Shown: positions 55,954-64,000, counted from the stretch's first letter. The stretch is 64,000 nucleotides of DNA from JALYXV01 sp963791545 (GCA_963791545.1 CAWBSR010000002.1:186001-250000); one strand, 5' to 3'. Translations and numbers: made by a program. The notes: a model not told the origin generated them from the sequence alone.

Positions 55954-56521
55954 CGACGTCGACCCCAGGAATCCGGCTGCGGGAGGCCTGGCGGTGCATC
56001 TGGTGCCCATGCGCCGTCGCCACTTGCGTTCCGTGATGCGCATCGAGGCCCAGGTGTATCCCCGCCCGTGGTCGCTGCCGTTGTTCATGAGCGAGCTCAA
56101 CCTGCGCTCGAGCCGCCTCTATTACGTGGCCCGGGTCGAGGGCTCGGTCGTGGGCTACTGCGGCCTGATGCTGGTCGAGGACGACGCCCACATCACCAAC
56201 ATCGCCGTCGACCCGGCCTGGCACCGCCACCAGATAGGGACCCGCCTGCTGCTGAACGCGGCCCGCCAGGCGGCGGCCCGGGGAGCGACCCGCCTCACCC
56301 TCGAGGTGCGCATGAGCAACCAGGCGGCCCAGGGGCTGTACCGCAAATTCGGGTTCGAGGCGGCGGGGGTCCGGAAGAACTACTACGCCGAATCCCGCGA
56401 GGACGCCCTCATCATGTGGGCCTACGGACTGGCCACCGGGGAGTACCGCGAGCGGCTGGTGACGATCGAAGGGGAGCTGAGCGGTTCCACCCTCGTCGAC
56501 GACGGCGAGGCCGGGAGGTGA
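55937..56521 (+). CDS. rimI: Ribosomal-protein-alanine N-acetyltransferase RimI-like
   Basis: GNAT acetyltransferase, 194 aa, expected to acetylate S18 or other N-termini. The acetyl-CoA motif A is in ITNIAVDPAWHRHQIGTRLL, and LEVRMSNQAAQGLYRKFGFE is typical of RimI. GTG 55937 overlaps tsaB by 17 bases. About 20 extra residues precede the GNAT fold and about 30 follow it. Confidence 0.9.
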   Translation: MASRVSDVDPRNPAAGGLAVHLVPMRRRHLRSVMRIEAQVYPRPWSLPLFMSELNLRSSRLYYVARVEGSVVGYCGLMLVEDDAHITNIAVDPAWHRHQIGTRLLLNAARQAAARGATRLTLEVRMSNQAAQGLYRKFGFEAAGVRKNYYAESREDALIMWAYGLATGEYRERLVTIEGELSGSTLVDDGEAGR

Positions 56522-56525
56522 CACG

Positions 56526-57557
56526 GTGAAGATCCTCGCCATCGAGACGTCGTGCGACGAGACGGCGGCAGCGGTAGTGGAGGACGGGCGCCAGGTGCTC
56601 TCTTCGGTCGTCAGCAGCCAGGTCGACCTGCACGTGTGCTTCGGGGGGGTGGTGCCCGAGGTGGCCAGCCGGGCCCACGTCGAGCTGCTGACGCCGGTCG
56701 TGGCCGAGGCCATGCTGGAGGCCGGAGTCGACGGGGCGGGGCCCGGGGGCATCGACGCCGTGGCGGCCACCATCGGTCCCGGCCTCATCGGGTCCCTCCT
56801 GGTCGGCATGAGCGCCGCCAAGGGCTATGCCCTGGCCTGGCAGGTCCCGTTCGTGGGCGTCAACCACATGGAGGCCCACCTGCACGCGGCATTCCTGGAG
56901 GAGCCCGACCTGGCGCTCCCGGCGGTGGTCCTGCTGGTGTCAGGGGGTCACACCCTTCTGATCGCGATGGAGTCGTCGGGCTCTGGGGTCGCCGGGTCGT
57001 ATCCCTTCCGCTACCGGCGGCTGGGCGCCACGATCGACGACGCAGCTGGGGAGGCGTTCGACAAGGTGGCCCGTTTCCTCGGCCTCGGGTACCCGGGAGG
57101 GCCTGCCATCGACGCCATCGCCGGTCAGGGCGATCCCGCTGCCGTCGCCTTTCCCCGAGCGTTCCGGGACGAGGGGTATGACTTCTCGTTCTCGGGCCTG
57201 AAGACCAGCGTCATCAACTACGTCCGCAAGCACCCCGCGGTCGGGGTGGCCGACGTGGCGGCCTCGTTCCAGGAGGCGGTCGTGGACGTGCTGGTGACCA
57301 AGGCCCGCCGGGCGGCCCGGGAACTCGGGGCCCGGGCCATCTGCATCGGTGGTGGCGTGGCGGCCAACTCGGTGCTGCGCCAGCGGGTGGTGGCCGCCTG
57401 TGGGGAAGACGGCATCGCCGCATTCGTGCCCAACCGGGCCATGTGCACCGACAACGCGGCCATGATCGGCGTCACCGCCTGGCACCGGTTGCAGGGGGAC
57501 GGACCGAGCCCCCTCGACCAGGCGGCGCTGCCCAACCTGGCCCTGCCGTTCGCCTAG
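56526..57557 (+). CDS. tsaD: tRNA N6-adenosine threonylcarbamoyltransferase
   Basis: Catalytic subunit transferring threonylcarbamoyl to A37 of tRNAs that read ANN codons. Metal-binding His are in NHMEAHLHAAF; the ASKHA-type motifs are ETSCDET, GGHTLL and GGGVAANSVLR. 343 aa, full length. It starts 4 nt after rimI and ends the t6A group. Confidence 0.97.
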   Translation: MKILAIETSCDETAAAVVEDGRQVLSSVVSSQVDLHVCFGGVVPEVASRAHVELLTPVVAEAMLEAGVDGAGPGGIDAVAATIGPGLIGSLLVGMSAAKGYALAWQVPFVGVNHMEAHLHAAFLEEPDLALPAVVLLVSGGHTLLIAMESSGSGVAGSYPFRYRRLGATIDDAAGEAFDKVARFLGLGYPGGPAIDAIAGQGDPAAVAFPRAFRDEGYDFSFSGLKTSVINYVRKHPAVGVADVAASFQEAVVDVLVTKARRAARELGARAICIGGGVAANSVLRQRVVAACGEDGIAAFVPNRAMCTDNAAMIGVTAWHRLQGDGPSPLDQAALPNLALPFA

Positions 57558-57658
57558 GCCTCGCCGCGGGTGCCAGCTGTCCCGACCCCGCGGAAGCTCC
57601 ACCGCTGCCCCGTCGCCCTGCGAATCACCAACTAACACCGGCATTCGCCGGCCCACGG

Positions 57659-57687
57659 TTGAAGTCTCATCCCAGCGCCTGTATCGT
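57659..57687 (+). promoter_or_regulatory. Promoter of groES-groEL
   Basis: TTGAAG (57659-57664) and TATCGT (57682-57687) are spaced by 17 nt. The -10 overlaps the first base of CIRCE, so HrcA binding would block polymerase. Confidence 0.65.
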
Positions 57688-57713
57688 TAGCACTCGTCCA
57701 TTGAGAGTGCTAA
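57687..57713 (+). promoter_or_regulatory. CIRCE operator (HrcA site)
   Basis: TTAGCACTC-N9-GAGTGCTAA is a perfect match to the CIRCE consensus, the operator of the heat-shock repressor HrcA. It sits 24 bases before the groES ATG, immediately downstream of the promoter. Confidence 0.97.
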
Positions 57714-57736
57714 TGGCCCACGGAGGCGCACCACCC

Positions 57737-58027
57737 ATGAATCTGCAGCCGCTCGACGACCGGATCGTCGTACGCCAGAACGAAGCCGAGGAGAAGACCG
57801 CTTCAGGTCTTGTTATTCCCGACACCGCCAAAGAGAAGCCCCAGCAGGGCGAGGTCCTGGCCGTAGGGCCGGGCCGCCGTGCCGACTCCGGCGAGCTGAT
57901 CCCCCTCGACCTGACGGTGGGCGACACTGTCGTCTACTCCAAGTACGGCGGCACCGAGATCGTCGTCGAGGGCGAGGATCTGCTCATCCTCACCAGCCGC
58001 GACGTCCTGGCCAAGGTGATCAAGTAG
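57737..58027 (+). CDS. groES: Co-chaperonin GroES
   Basis: Lid of the GroEL chamber. It is 96 aa with LQPLDDRIVVRQ, the mobile loop NEAEEKTASGLVIPDTAKEKPQ split around residue 15-35, and the end EDLLILTSRDVLAKVIK. CGGAGG precedes the ATG by about 10 nt. It is under CIRCE control and coupled to groEL (TAGTG). Confidence 0.97.
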   Translation: MNLQPLDDRIVVRQNEAEEKTASGLVIPDTAKEKPQQGEVLAVGPGRRADSGELIPLDLTVGDTVVYSKYGGTEIVVEGEDLLILTSRDVLAKVIK

Positions 58028-59685
58028 TGCCCAAGATCCTCAAGTTCGACGAATCGGCACGCCGCCATCTGGAGGCCGGCGTCAACAAGCTGGCTGACGC
58101 GGTCAAGGTCACGCTGGGCCCCAAGGGCCGCAACGTGGTACTCGCCAAGAGCTTCGGGCCGCCGACGATCACCAACGACGGCGTGACCATCGCCCGTGAG
58201 GTCGAGGTCGATGACCCCTTCGAGAACCTGGGCGCCCAGCTGGTGAAAGAAGTGGCGACCAAGACCAACGACGTGGCCGGCGACGGCACGACGACCGCCA
58301 CCGTGCTGGCCCAGGCGTTGGTCCGTGAGGGCCTGCGCAACGTGGCGGCCGGGGCCAACCCGACCGCTCTCAAGAAGGGCATCGACCTCGCCGTCAAGGC
58401 CGTCGTCGAGTCCATCAAGGAGCAGGCCAAGGAAGTCGACGACAAGGCGGAGATCGCCCAGGTGGCCGCCAACTCGGCCGCCGACCGCAAGATCGGTGAC
58501 GTGCTGGCCGAGGCCATCGACAAGGTCGGCAAGGACGGCGTGGTCACCATCGAGGAATCCAACACCTTCGGGATGGACCTCGAGTTCACCGAGGGCATGC
58601 AGTTCGACCGTGGCTACCTGTCGCCGTACTTCGTTACCGACCAGGAGCGTCAGGAGTCCATCCTCGAGGATGCCTACATCCTGATCGCCAACGGCAAGAT
58701 CAGCGCCGTTCACGACCTCGTGAAGGTGCTGGAGCGGGTCATGCAGACCAACAAGGCGCTGCTGATCATCGCCGAGGACGTGGAGGGCGAAGCCCTGGCC
58801 ACCTTGGTCGTCAACAAGATCCGGGGCACGTTCAACTCCTGTGCCGTCAAGGCCCCCGCCTTCGGTGACCGCCGCAAGGCGATGCTGGGTGACATGGCCG
58901 TCCTCACCGGCGCCCAGGTCATCTCCGAGGACGTCGGGCTCCGCTTGGAGAACGCCACCTTGGACCTGCTGGGCCGGGCCCGCAAGATCGTGGTCACCAA
59001 GGACAACACGACCATTGTCGACGGCGGCGGCGAAGAGGCCGACGTCAAGGCTCGCATCAACCAGATCAAGCGGGAGATGGAGCAGACCGACTCCGACTGG
59101 GATCGGGAAAAGATGCAGGAGCGCCTGGCCAAGCTTTCGGGCGGCGTCGCCATCGTCAAGGTGGGGGCGGCGACCGAAGTCGAGCTCAAGGAGAAGAAGC
59201 ACCGCATCGAGGACGCTTTGTCGGCGACCCGGGCGGCCATCGAGGAGGGTGTGGTCGCCGGTGGCGGTACCGCCCTGCTCCGGGCCAAGCCGGCCGTGCT
59301 GGCGCTGGCCGCCACCCTCAAGGGTGACCAGGCGACCGGCGCCCTCATCGTGGCCAAGGCCCTGGAAGAGCCCCTGAAGTGGATCGCCCTCAACGCGGGC
59401 ATGGAGGGCGGCATCCAGGTGCAACAGGTCGAGCGCGAGACGGGCTCGATCGGGCTCAACGCGGCGACCGGTGTGATGGAGGACCTGCTCAAGGTCGGGG
59501 TCATCGACCCCGCCAAGGTCACCCGCTCGGCACTCCAGAACGCGGCATCCATCGCCGGCCTGATGCTCACCACCGAGGTGCTCATCGTGGACAAGCCCGA
59601 GAAGAAGGACGATGGTGCCGGTGCCGGTGCCGGCGGCGGCATGGGTGGCATGGGTGGCATGGGTGGCATGGGCGGGATGATGTAG
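58027..59685 (+). CDS. groEL: Chaperonin GroEL
   Basis: 60-kDa chaperonin subunit, 552 aa, with VTLGPKGRNVVL, the ATP-site NDVAGDGTTTATVLA and IEEGVVAGGGTALL. It ends in the flexible GGMGGMGGMGGMM tail, the form seen in typical housekeeping GroEL. GTG 58027 overlaps the groES stop. A hairpin follows. Confidence 0.97.
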   Translation: MPKILKFDESARRHLEAGVNKLADAVKVTLGPKGRNVVLAKSFGPPTITNDGVTIAREVEVDDPFENLGAQLVKEVATKTNDVAGDGTTTATVLAQALVREGLRNVAAGANPTALKKGIDLAVKAVVESIKEQAKEVDDKAEIAQVAANSAADRKIGDVLAEAIDKVGKDGVVTIEESNTFGMDLEFTEGMQFDRGYLSPYFVTDQERQESILEDAYILIANGKISAVHDLVKVLERVMQTNKALLIIAEDVEGEALATLVVNKIRGTFNSCAVKAPAFGDRRKAMLGDMAVLTGAQVISEDVGLRLENATLDLLGRARKIVVTKDNTTIVDGGGEEADVKARINQIKREMEQTDSDWDREKMQERLAKLSGGVAIVKVGAATEVELKEKKHRIEDALSATRAAIEEGVVAGGGTALLRAKPAVLALAATLKGDQATGALIVAKALEEPLKWIALNAGMEGGIQVQQVERETGSIGLNAATGVMEDLLKVGVIDPAKVTRSALQNAASIAGLMLTTEVLIVDKPEKKDDGAGAGAGGGMGGMGGMGGMGGMM

Positions 59686-59709
59686 TCGGTCGCCTCACCG
59701 TGCGGTCTA

Positions 59710-59746
59710 CAGAACCCGGGTATCCCTGCAGGGGCCCCGGGTTCTG
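59710..59746 (+). terminator. Hairpin after groEL
   Basis: CAGAACCCGGG (59710-59720) pairs perfectly with CCCGGGTTCTG (59736-59746), and the loop itself contains CCCTGCAGGG. It is 24 bases past the groEL stop and 18 before the end of the convergent DUF3052 gene. No T run, so its mechanism is uncertain. Confidence 0.65.
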
Positions 59747-59763
59747 TCGCGTGGCGACCTCCG

Positions 59764-60189
59764 CTATCGGAGTTCCCGGCGCCACACCAGTTTGAGGCCG
59801 CTCCAGGTGTCGTCGATGGCGCACACCTTGACGTCCACCAAGCCTCGAGGGAGGGCGACGGCGCGCACCACGTCCTCGGTCATGTCGGTGGCCATCCTGG
59901 CGGCCGCGGCCCGCTTGGGCCAGGCGATCCACGCGGCTCCGGCCGGGGCGATCACCTGGCCGATCCGGTCGATGCGCCGCTCGAGTTGGTTCCGTTCCGT
60001 GGTGAAAAACAGGACCAGGTCCCAATGGTCGTGGCCCTTGCCGTCGCCGGCCGCCGGGATATCGGTGTCGGTGGTGACGCCATCGGGGATATCGAGGGCG
60101 AAGCCGGGCGGGGCGTCGAGGATGGCGAGACGATCCTCGGGCTTCACTCCCAGCTTCTTCACAAGTGGTGTTCCGGAGTAGCCCGCCAC
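59764..60189 (-). CDS. DUF3052 family protein
   Basis: 141-aa actinobacterial conserved protein of unknown function. It starts MAGYSGTPLVKKLG, the family hallmark, with WDLVLFFTTERNQLERRI and an APAGAAWIAWPKRAAA core that resembles the DUF3052 fold; the C-terminus is WSGLKLVWRRELR. GTG 60189 is chosen because the family begins there; longer in-frame starts run into the next genes. It is convergent with groEL. Confidence 0.85.
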   Translation of the reverse strand: MAGYSGTPLVKKLGVKPEDRLAILDAPPGFALDIPDGVTTDTDIPAAGDGKGHDHWDLVLFFTTERNQLERRIDRIGQVIAPAGAAWIAWPKRAAAARMATDMTEDVVRAVALPRGLVDVKVCAIDDTWSGLKLVWRRELR

Positions 60190-60194
60190 CGCCG

Positions 60195-60200
60195 TAGTCT
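60195..60200 (+). promoter_or_regulatory. TAGTCT -10 box of a leaderless gene
   Basis: TAGTCT ends 6 nt before ATG 60207, the same box and spacing as upstream of phoU GTG 46512. No Shine-Dalgarno is present. It lies in the 17-bp gap between the divergent DUF3052 gene and this gene. Confidence 0.5.
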
Positions 60201-60206
60201 GACGCC

Positions 60207-60416
60207 ATGCAAGACCGTCCCGCACCCGACCCCGCCAAACTCCTGGCCCAGTGGATGGAGTGGGAACGGGGCGAACAAACCCCCGGGCGGGTGATGGCCA
60301 ACCTGAAGACCGCCGGTCTCCGGGACCTCCTCGAAGCCTTGGCCGCCGGCGGTGTCGAAGAGGAGCCTCTCCCCCTGGACTCTGAGGCGGCTGCCGCCTG
60401 GACACCCATCGTCTGA
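60207..60416 (+). CDS. Small conserved-looking protein (69 aa)
   Basis: I do not recognise a function. It is helical and acidic, with DPAKLLAQWMEWERGEQTPGRVMANLKTAGL spread over residues 8-38 and an Ala/Glu-rich end. It is divergent from DUF3052 and 8 nt before the NUDIX gene. Codon pattern is typical of the genome, and the -10 box at 60195-60200 supports ATG 60207. Confidence 0.7.
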   Translation: MQDRPAPDPAKLLAQWMEWERGEQTPGRVMANLKTAGLRDLLEALAAGGVEEEPLPLDSEAAAAWTPIV

Positions 60417-60424
60417 CTTCGGTC

Positions 60425-61159
60425 ATGGGTGACGAGGCCGCCGTGGTCCGCACTCCGGCGCGCCGCGGGGGCAGCCAGCAGATTCCCCGGCCGCCTCATT
60501 TCCGCCGGGGCGGCCCGCCTCCGTGGGCATCGCTACCGGCCTCCCGCCGCCGGGCCATCAGCATGGCCCGGGTGCGGCGGGCCTTCGAGGAACGGGGGTG
60601 GACGGGCCGGTCGCCTCTGGAGATGCCGCCCCCCCGGGCGGCTCGTCGCCTGGAGCGGGACTACCGGCCCGCCGCGGTGTTGTGCGCCCTGTTCGAGGAG
60701 CAAGGCGAGGTACACGTGATCCTCACCCGCCGGTCGTCCAACCTCCGCTCCCACAACGGGGAGGTCTCCTTTCCCGGGGGTCGCCTGGAAGAAGGCGAGC
60801 CGGCCGTGGACGCGGCGCTACGGGAGGCCAGCGAGGAGGTCGGGATCGACACCGCCACCATTGACATCCTGGGACCGCTGTCGCCATTGGTCACCGTGTC
60901 GGGTGAAGTGCTGATCACACCCTTTGTCGGTGCCCTGCCCGAGCGTCCCCACCTTCTGCCGAGCCCGGCTGAGGTCGAACGGGCCTTCGACGTGTCCTTG
61001 GCCGAACTGGTCTCGGAGGGCGTTTACCGAGAGGAACTGTGGGACATCCCCGGTGAGAACGGGCGCTCGATTAGCTTCTTCGAACTGCACGGCGACACCG
61101 TTTGGGGAGCCACCGCGTGGATGCTCCGCGACCTCCTGGAGCTGACGCTGCAGTCCTGA
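60425..61159 (+). CDS. NUDIX hydrolase, CoA pyrophosphatase-like
   Basis: Predicted to cleave CoA or related nucleoside diphosphate derivatives. The NUDIX box GGRLEEGEPAVDAALREASEEVGI, broken by position at about 118-141, is complete, and LRSHNGEVSFPGG just before it is the signature of the CoA-type subfamily. 244 aa, including about 50 basic Pro/Arg-rich N-terminal residues of uncertain value; the true start may be later. It converges with DUF554. Confidence 0.85.
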   Translation: MGDEAAVVRTPARRGGSQQIPRPPHFRRGGPPPWASLPASRRRAISMARVRRAFEERGWTGRSPLEMPPPRAARRLERDYRPAAVLCALFEEQGEVHVILTRRSSNLRSHNGEVSFPGGRLEEGEPAVDAALREASEEVGIDTATIDILGPLSPLVTVSGEVLITPFVGALPERPHLLPSPAEVERAFDVSLAELVSEGVYREELWDIPGENGRSISFFELHGDTVWGATAWMLRDLLELTLQS

Positions 61160-61169
61160 GCCACCGGCT

Positions 61170-61865
61170 TCAGCGGGCGAAAATGGCGACCGCGACCGGG
61201 ACGATGATCAAGGCGGGAAGAAAATTGCCCACCCGGAGGCGGGCCACCTCGAGGAGGCGCAGCCCGATGGCGACGATGAGAATGCCGCCGGTCGAGGTCG
61301 TCTCGCTCAACATCCGGCTCGTCAGGATGGCATTGAGGGAGCTGGCCGCCAAGGTCATGATCCCCTGGACCAGCAGGACACTGACGGCACTCAAGGCCAC
61401 GCCGATCCCCAACGCCGAGGCCAGGACGACAGAAACGGTGCCGTCCAAGGCCGACTTGATGAAGAGCAGCTGGGCGCCGTTGCCCAGGCCATCGGAGATG
61501 GAGCCCAGGATGGTCAGGGGGCCGACACAGAAGATGAGGGTGGCGCTGACGAAGCCCTCGACGAAGGTGGAGTCGGGACGATCGGCGCGTTCCATCAGCC
61601 GGCGTAACCGTTCGCCCAGCCGTTCCAGCCCCCGCTCGATGTTCAGGCCCTCGCCGATCAGGCCCCCGAGGAGGATGGCTGCCAGGGGGAAGGCGAGGTT
61701 GCGGGTGGCCAGCGCCTGTTGGACGCCGAGGACGAGGACCACCAGGCCCACTCCCTGGAACGCCGTCTCCCGCATCCGTTCCGGCATCCGGGGCCCAATC
61801 AGCAATCCGATCACGCTGCCTGCCACCACCGAGGCAACGTTCACGATGGTTCCCAGCCCGGGCAT
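61170..61865 (-). CDS. DUF554 family membrane protein
   Basis: 231-aa polytopic membrane protein (about seven hydrophobic segments) of the DUF554 family, possibly transport-related but uncharacterised. It has GTIVNVASVVAGSVIGLLIG at the N-terminus, GGLIGEGLNIERGLERLGERL, and FVSATLIFCVGPLTILGSI. TACCGT (61872-61877) lies 6 nt before ATG 61865 and there is no Shine-Dalgarno, suggesting a leaderless mRNA. It is divergent from the zinc-ribbon gene. Confidence 0.85.
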   Translation of the reverse strand: MPGLGTIVNVASVVAGSVIGLLIGPRMPERMRETAFQGVGLVVLVLGVQQALATRNLAFPLAAILLGGLIGEGLNIERGLERLGERLRRLMERADRPDSTFVEGFVSATLIFCVGPLTILGSISDGLGNGAQLLFIKSALDGTVSVVLASALGIGVALSAVSVLLVQGIMTLAASSLNAILTSRMLSETTSTGGILIVAIGLRLLEVARLRVGNFLPALIIVPVAVAIFAR

Positions 61866-61871
61866 GGGCCG

Positions 61872-61921
61872 ACGGTAGTTCCGACCCCGCGGCGCGACCC
61901 GACCGGAAGCCCGGATAGCCT
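61872..61921. promoter_or_regulatory. Divergent -10 boxes of DUF554 and the CD225-type gene
   Basis: Minus-strand TACCGT (61872-61877) ends 6 nt before the DUF554 ATG. Plus-strand TAGCCT (61916-61921) ends 9 nt before ATG 61931. Neither gene has a Shine-Dalgarno, so both may be leaderless or nearly so. Confidence 0.45.
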
Positions 61922-61930
61922 CGACCTGCG

Positions 61931-62680
61931 ATGATTTGCCCCCGGTGCGGGACCGTCAACCCCGATGACGCGGAGCGCTGCCCCCGCTGCCGCGGGTCGA
62001 TGGCGCCCCCGCCGAGCCGATCCGAGGACCCCACATCGGGCGCCACGCAGGCACCCTCTTCGGGCGACGATGGCGAGGACGATGTGCTCGCACAGCCGGC
62101 GGCGGTCACGGGAAGCTCCACGGCCGGCGCCCCGGCCGCTCCCAACAGCCCGACCGCGCCGATCCCGGCGGCCGGGCGGGCGGCACCGCCGGCCTCACCC
62201 GGCCCGGGCGCCGCCGGGGTCGCACCGTCCCTGCCGGCCGGATGGAGCCCCCCGCCGGGGTGGATGCCTCCCCCCGGGTGGGCGCCGCCCGCCGGTTGGG
62301 TGCCGCCACCGGGGTGGGCTCCGCCGTCGTATGGGCCCGAGGGGTGGGCGCCGCCTGCCGGGCCGCCGCTATCGCCGGGCCGGGGACCGGCCCCGGGCGC
62401 CTGGCGCCCTGCCACCGGTGGTGCCATCCGACCCTCAGGTAGCCAGGCGGTCCCCAACTACCTGTGGTGGGCGGTCGCCTCGTCCCTGCTGTTCTGGCCC
62501 ACCGGACTGGCGGCCATCGCCGTCTCCGTCGTGGCCAATCGGCGGGCCAAGAACGGCGACCTCGACGGCGCGCGGCGGGCCAGCCGCACTTCCAAAACCC
62601 TGTGTTGGATCACCCTGATCGTGGGGTTGGTCGACCTGCTGTTGCTGGTCCTCCATGTCATCCCGCCGGTGCGTCTCTAA
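61931..62680 (+). CDS. Zinc-ribbon, Pro-rich, CD225/dispanin-type membrane protein
   Basis: 249-aa protein of unknown function in three parts. The N-terminal zinc ribbon has CPRCGTVNPDDAERCPRC (two CxxC). A low-complexity middle contains repeated PPGW units (PPGWMPPPGWAPPAGWVPPP, about 112-131). The C-terminal membrane domain (NYLWWAVASSLLFWPTGLAA, about 176-195, then KTLCWITLIVGLVDLLLLVL) resembles CD225/dispanin proteins. This architecture is common among actinobacterial envelope or membrane-organising proteins, none clearly characterised. Confidence 0.75.
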   Translation: MICPRCGTVNPDDAERCPRCRGSMAPPPSRSEDPTSGATQAPSSGDDGEDDVLAQPAAVTGSSTAGAPAAPNSPTAPIPAAGRAAPPASPGPGAAGVAPSLPAGWSPPPGWMPPPGWAPPAGWVPPPGWAPPSYGPEGWAPPAGPPLSPGRGPAPGAWRPATGGAIRPSGSQAVPNYLWWAVASSLLFWPTGLAAIAVSVVANRRAKNGDLDGARRASRTSKTLCWITLIVGLVDLLLLVLHVIPPVRL

Positions 62681-62764
62681 GACCGGGGCGGTCGCAGCGG
62701 TGACCGGCGGCGCCGACGTACGCTGTCGGTTTCCACACCGAAACAAATCGCCAGAGGAGCGGCC

Positions 62765-63928
62765 GTGGCAGACGTCGAGATCGGGCGGGGCAAATCGGGG
62801 CGTCGGGCATTCGGGTTTGACGACATCGCCATCGTTCCCAGCCGCCGGACCCGCGATCCGGAGGATGTCGACATCTCCTGGGAAATCGACGCCTATCGCT
62901 TCGAGCTGCCGCTCATGGCGTCAGCCATGGACGGTGTGGTCAGCCCGACCACCGCCATCGAGATCGGCCTGCTGGGCGGCGTCGGCGTCCTCAACCTCGA
63001 AGGGCTCTGGACCCGGTATGAAGACCCGGACCCGCTGTTCGAGGAGATCGCCCACCTCGACACCGACAAGGCGACCGCCCGGATGCAGCAGATCTACGGC
63101 GAGCCCATCAAGCCCGAGCTCATCGGCCAGCGCATCCGGGAGATCAAAGAGGCCGGCGTGGTGTCCTGCGCCTCGCTGACGCCGCAGCGCACCGCGATCT
63201 ATGCCGATGCCCTCCTCGCCGCGGAACTGGACCTGTTCGTGGTCCAGGGCACGGTGGTATCCGCAGAGCACGTATCCAAGACTGTCGAGCCCCTCAACTT
63301 GAAGCGGTTCATCCGGGAGTTCGACATTCCGGTCATCGTCGGCGGCTGCGCTTCGTACCAGGCAGCCCTCCACCTGATGCGCACCGGGGCCGTCGGCGTC
63401 CTGGTCGGGGTGGGCCCCGGTCACGCCTGCACCTCACGCGGCGTGCTCGGCATCGGTGTGCCCCAAGCCACCGCCATCGCCGATGTGCGTTCCGCTCGGG
63501 CTCAGCACCTCGACGAGACGGGCGTCTACGTCCATGTGATCGCCGACGGGGGTATGGCAACCGGCGGTGACATCGCCAAAGCGATCGTCTGCGGTGCCGA
63601 CGCCGTCATGATCGGCTCACCCCTGGCGGCGGCGGTCGAAGCGCCCGGTCGCGGCTACCACTGGGGGATGGCCACTTTTCACCCCACCCTGCCTCGAGGC
63701 GCTCGCGTCCGCACCGAGACGCGAGGAACGCTGCGGGAGGTCCTGGTGGGACCGGCCCATGAGAACGACGGCCGCATGAACCTCTGCGGCGCCCTGCGGA
63801 CATCCATGGCGACCTGTGGCTACGAGACGGTCAAAGAATTCCAGAAGGCCGAGGTGATGGTCGCCCCCGCCCTGCAGACCGAGGGCAAATCGCTGCAGCG
63901 GTCCCAGGGCATCGGGATGGGCCGCTAA
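62765..63928 (+). CDS. guaB3: GuaB3-type IMP dehydrogenase family protein
   Basis: Actinobacterial IMP-dehydrogenase-like protein, 387 aa, without CBS domains. It has RRAFGFDDIAIVPSRRTRDP at the N-terminus, GVGPGHACTSRGVLG with the loop Cys at about 222, and ADGGMATGGDIAKAIVCGAD. True GuaB is usually elsewhere in these genomes; reported GuaB3 activity differs between species, so the exact reaction here is uncertain. It starts at GTG 62765 after AGAGGAG. TACGCT at 62719-62724 may be its -10. Confidence 0.9.
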   Translation: MADVEIGRGKSGRRAFGFDDIAIVPSRRTRDPEDVDISWEIDAYRFELPLMASAMDGVVSPTTAIEIGLLGGVGVLNLEGLWTRYEDPDPLFEEIAHLDTDKATARMQQIYGEPIKPELIGQRIREIKEAGVVSCASLTPQRTAIYADALLAAELDLFVVQGTVVSAEHVSKTVEPLNLKRFIREFDIPVIVGGCASYQAALHLMRTGAVGVLVGVGPGHACTSRGVLGIGVPQATAIADVRSARAQHLDETGVYVHVIADGGMATGGDIAKAIVCGADAVMIGSPLAAAVEAPGRGYHWGMATFHPTLPRGARVRTETRGTLREVLVGPAHENDGRMNLCGALRTSMATCGYETVKEFQKAEVMVAPALQTEGKSLQRSQGIGMGR

Positions 63929-63959
63929 AGGCGAGCTGGGAGGGCAGCCGGGGGCAGGC

Positions 63960-64000
63960 CTAAACCGCCTGGAGGTGATTCAACTCCTCGATCTCCTCCG
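63960..64000 (-). CDS. Possible C-terminus of a minus-strand gene (cut by window end)
   Basis: The last 41 bases read on the minus strand as EEIEELNHLQAV followed by TAG. High third-position GC and the acidic helical character fit a real C-terminus. Only 12 codons are visible, so identity cannot be judged. Confidence 0.35.
   Translation of the reverse strand, partial: EEIEELNHLQAV

Noticed and set aside
62240..62370. Repeated CCCCCGGGGTGG-like units as a regulatory or CRISPR repeat
   Set aside because: They encode the PPGW repeats of the zinc-ribbon/CD225 protein and vary at synonymous positions.

Overview
The window is 64 kb of very GC-rich DNA that reads as one bacterial chromosome segment, almost all coding. 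Actinomycetota is the likely phylum: it has the QcrC-QcrA-QcrB / CtaC-D-E-F respiratory set with a diheme QcrC and an actinobacterial subunit IV, a DUF3052 protein, a GuaB3-type protein, a DUF4235 protein, zinc-type S14 and S4, many GTG starts, and CIRCE control of groES. A deep lineage such as Acidimicrobiia is my inference from layout and content and is not proven. I saw no rRNA, tRNA, CRISPR array or insertion sequence.

Layout. 1-2064: 3' end of rpoC, then a strong terminator. 2231-2569: a 68-aa gene of unknown function on the minus strand with its own promoter, operator-like palindrome and terminator. 2626-5954: a hydantoinase/oxoprolinase pair (hyuA-hyuB) lying between rpoC and rpsL. 6120-10852: rpsL-rpsG-fusA-tuf-rpsJ. 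10874-14826: an accessory block between rpsJ and rplC, holding a divergent M1-family metallopeptidase, an 87-aa protein, an E1-like/YcaO fusion enzyme and a DUF4235 membrane protein. 15066-32049: the S10, spc and alpha operons in standard order (rplC to rplQ) with secY, adk, map, infA and truA. 32110-34351: an SGNH hydrolase and threonine ammonia-lyase. 34348-43190: ctaG, ctaE, qcrC, qcrA, qcrB, a GT87-type transferase, ctaF, ctaD and ctaC. 43337-44228: rplM-rpsI. 44237-54047: amino-sugar and wall-related genes (glmM, phoU, an oversized glmS, acpS, nnr, alr, alpha/beta hydrolase). 54153-57557: a family-4 uracil-DNA glycosylase and the tRNA t6A genes tsaE-tsaB-(rimI)-tsaD. 57659-59685: CIRCE-groES-groEL. 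59764-63928: DUF3052, a small protein, a NUDIX hydrolase, DUF554, a zinc-ribbon/CD225 protein and guaB3.

The genes are largely core machinery: ribosome, translation factors, protein export and N-terminal processing, aerobic respiration, UDP-GlcNAc and D-alanine supply, t6A modification and chaperonins. Most neighbours overlap by 1-4 bases (ATGA, GTGA, TAGTG), which points to translational coupling.

The unusual points are these. The YcaO block interrupts the str/S10 cluster. Three genes (infA, truA, acpS) have no usable ATG/GTG/TTG and appear to start at CTG. rplD runs into rplW and rpmD into rplO without a stop; the first looks like a frameshift. glmM is frameshifted in a G run. A 31-bp tandem duplication rewrites the end of the GT87 gene. 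GlmS is about twice its normal size. TANNNT boxes sit 5-9 nt before several starts, suggesting leaderless mRNAs.
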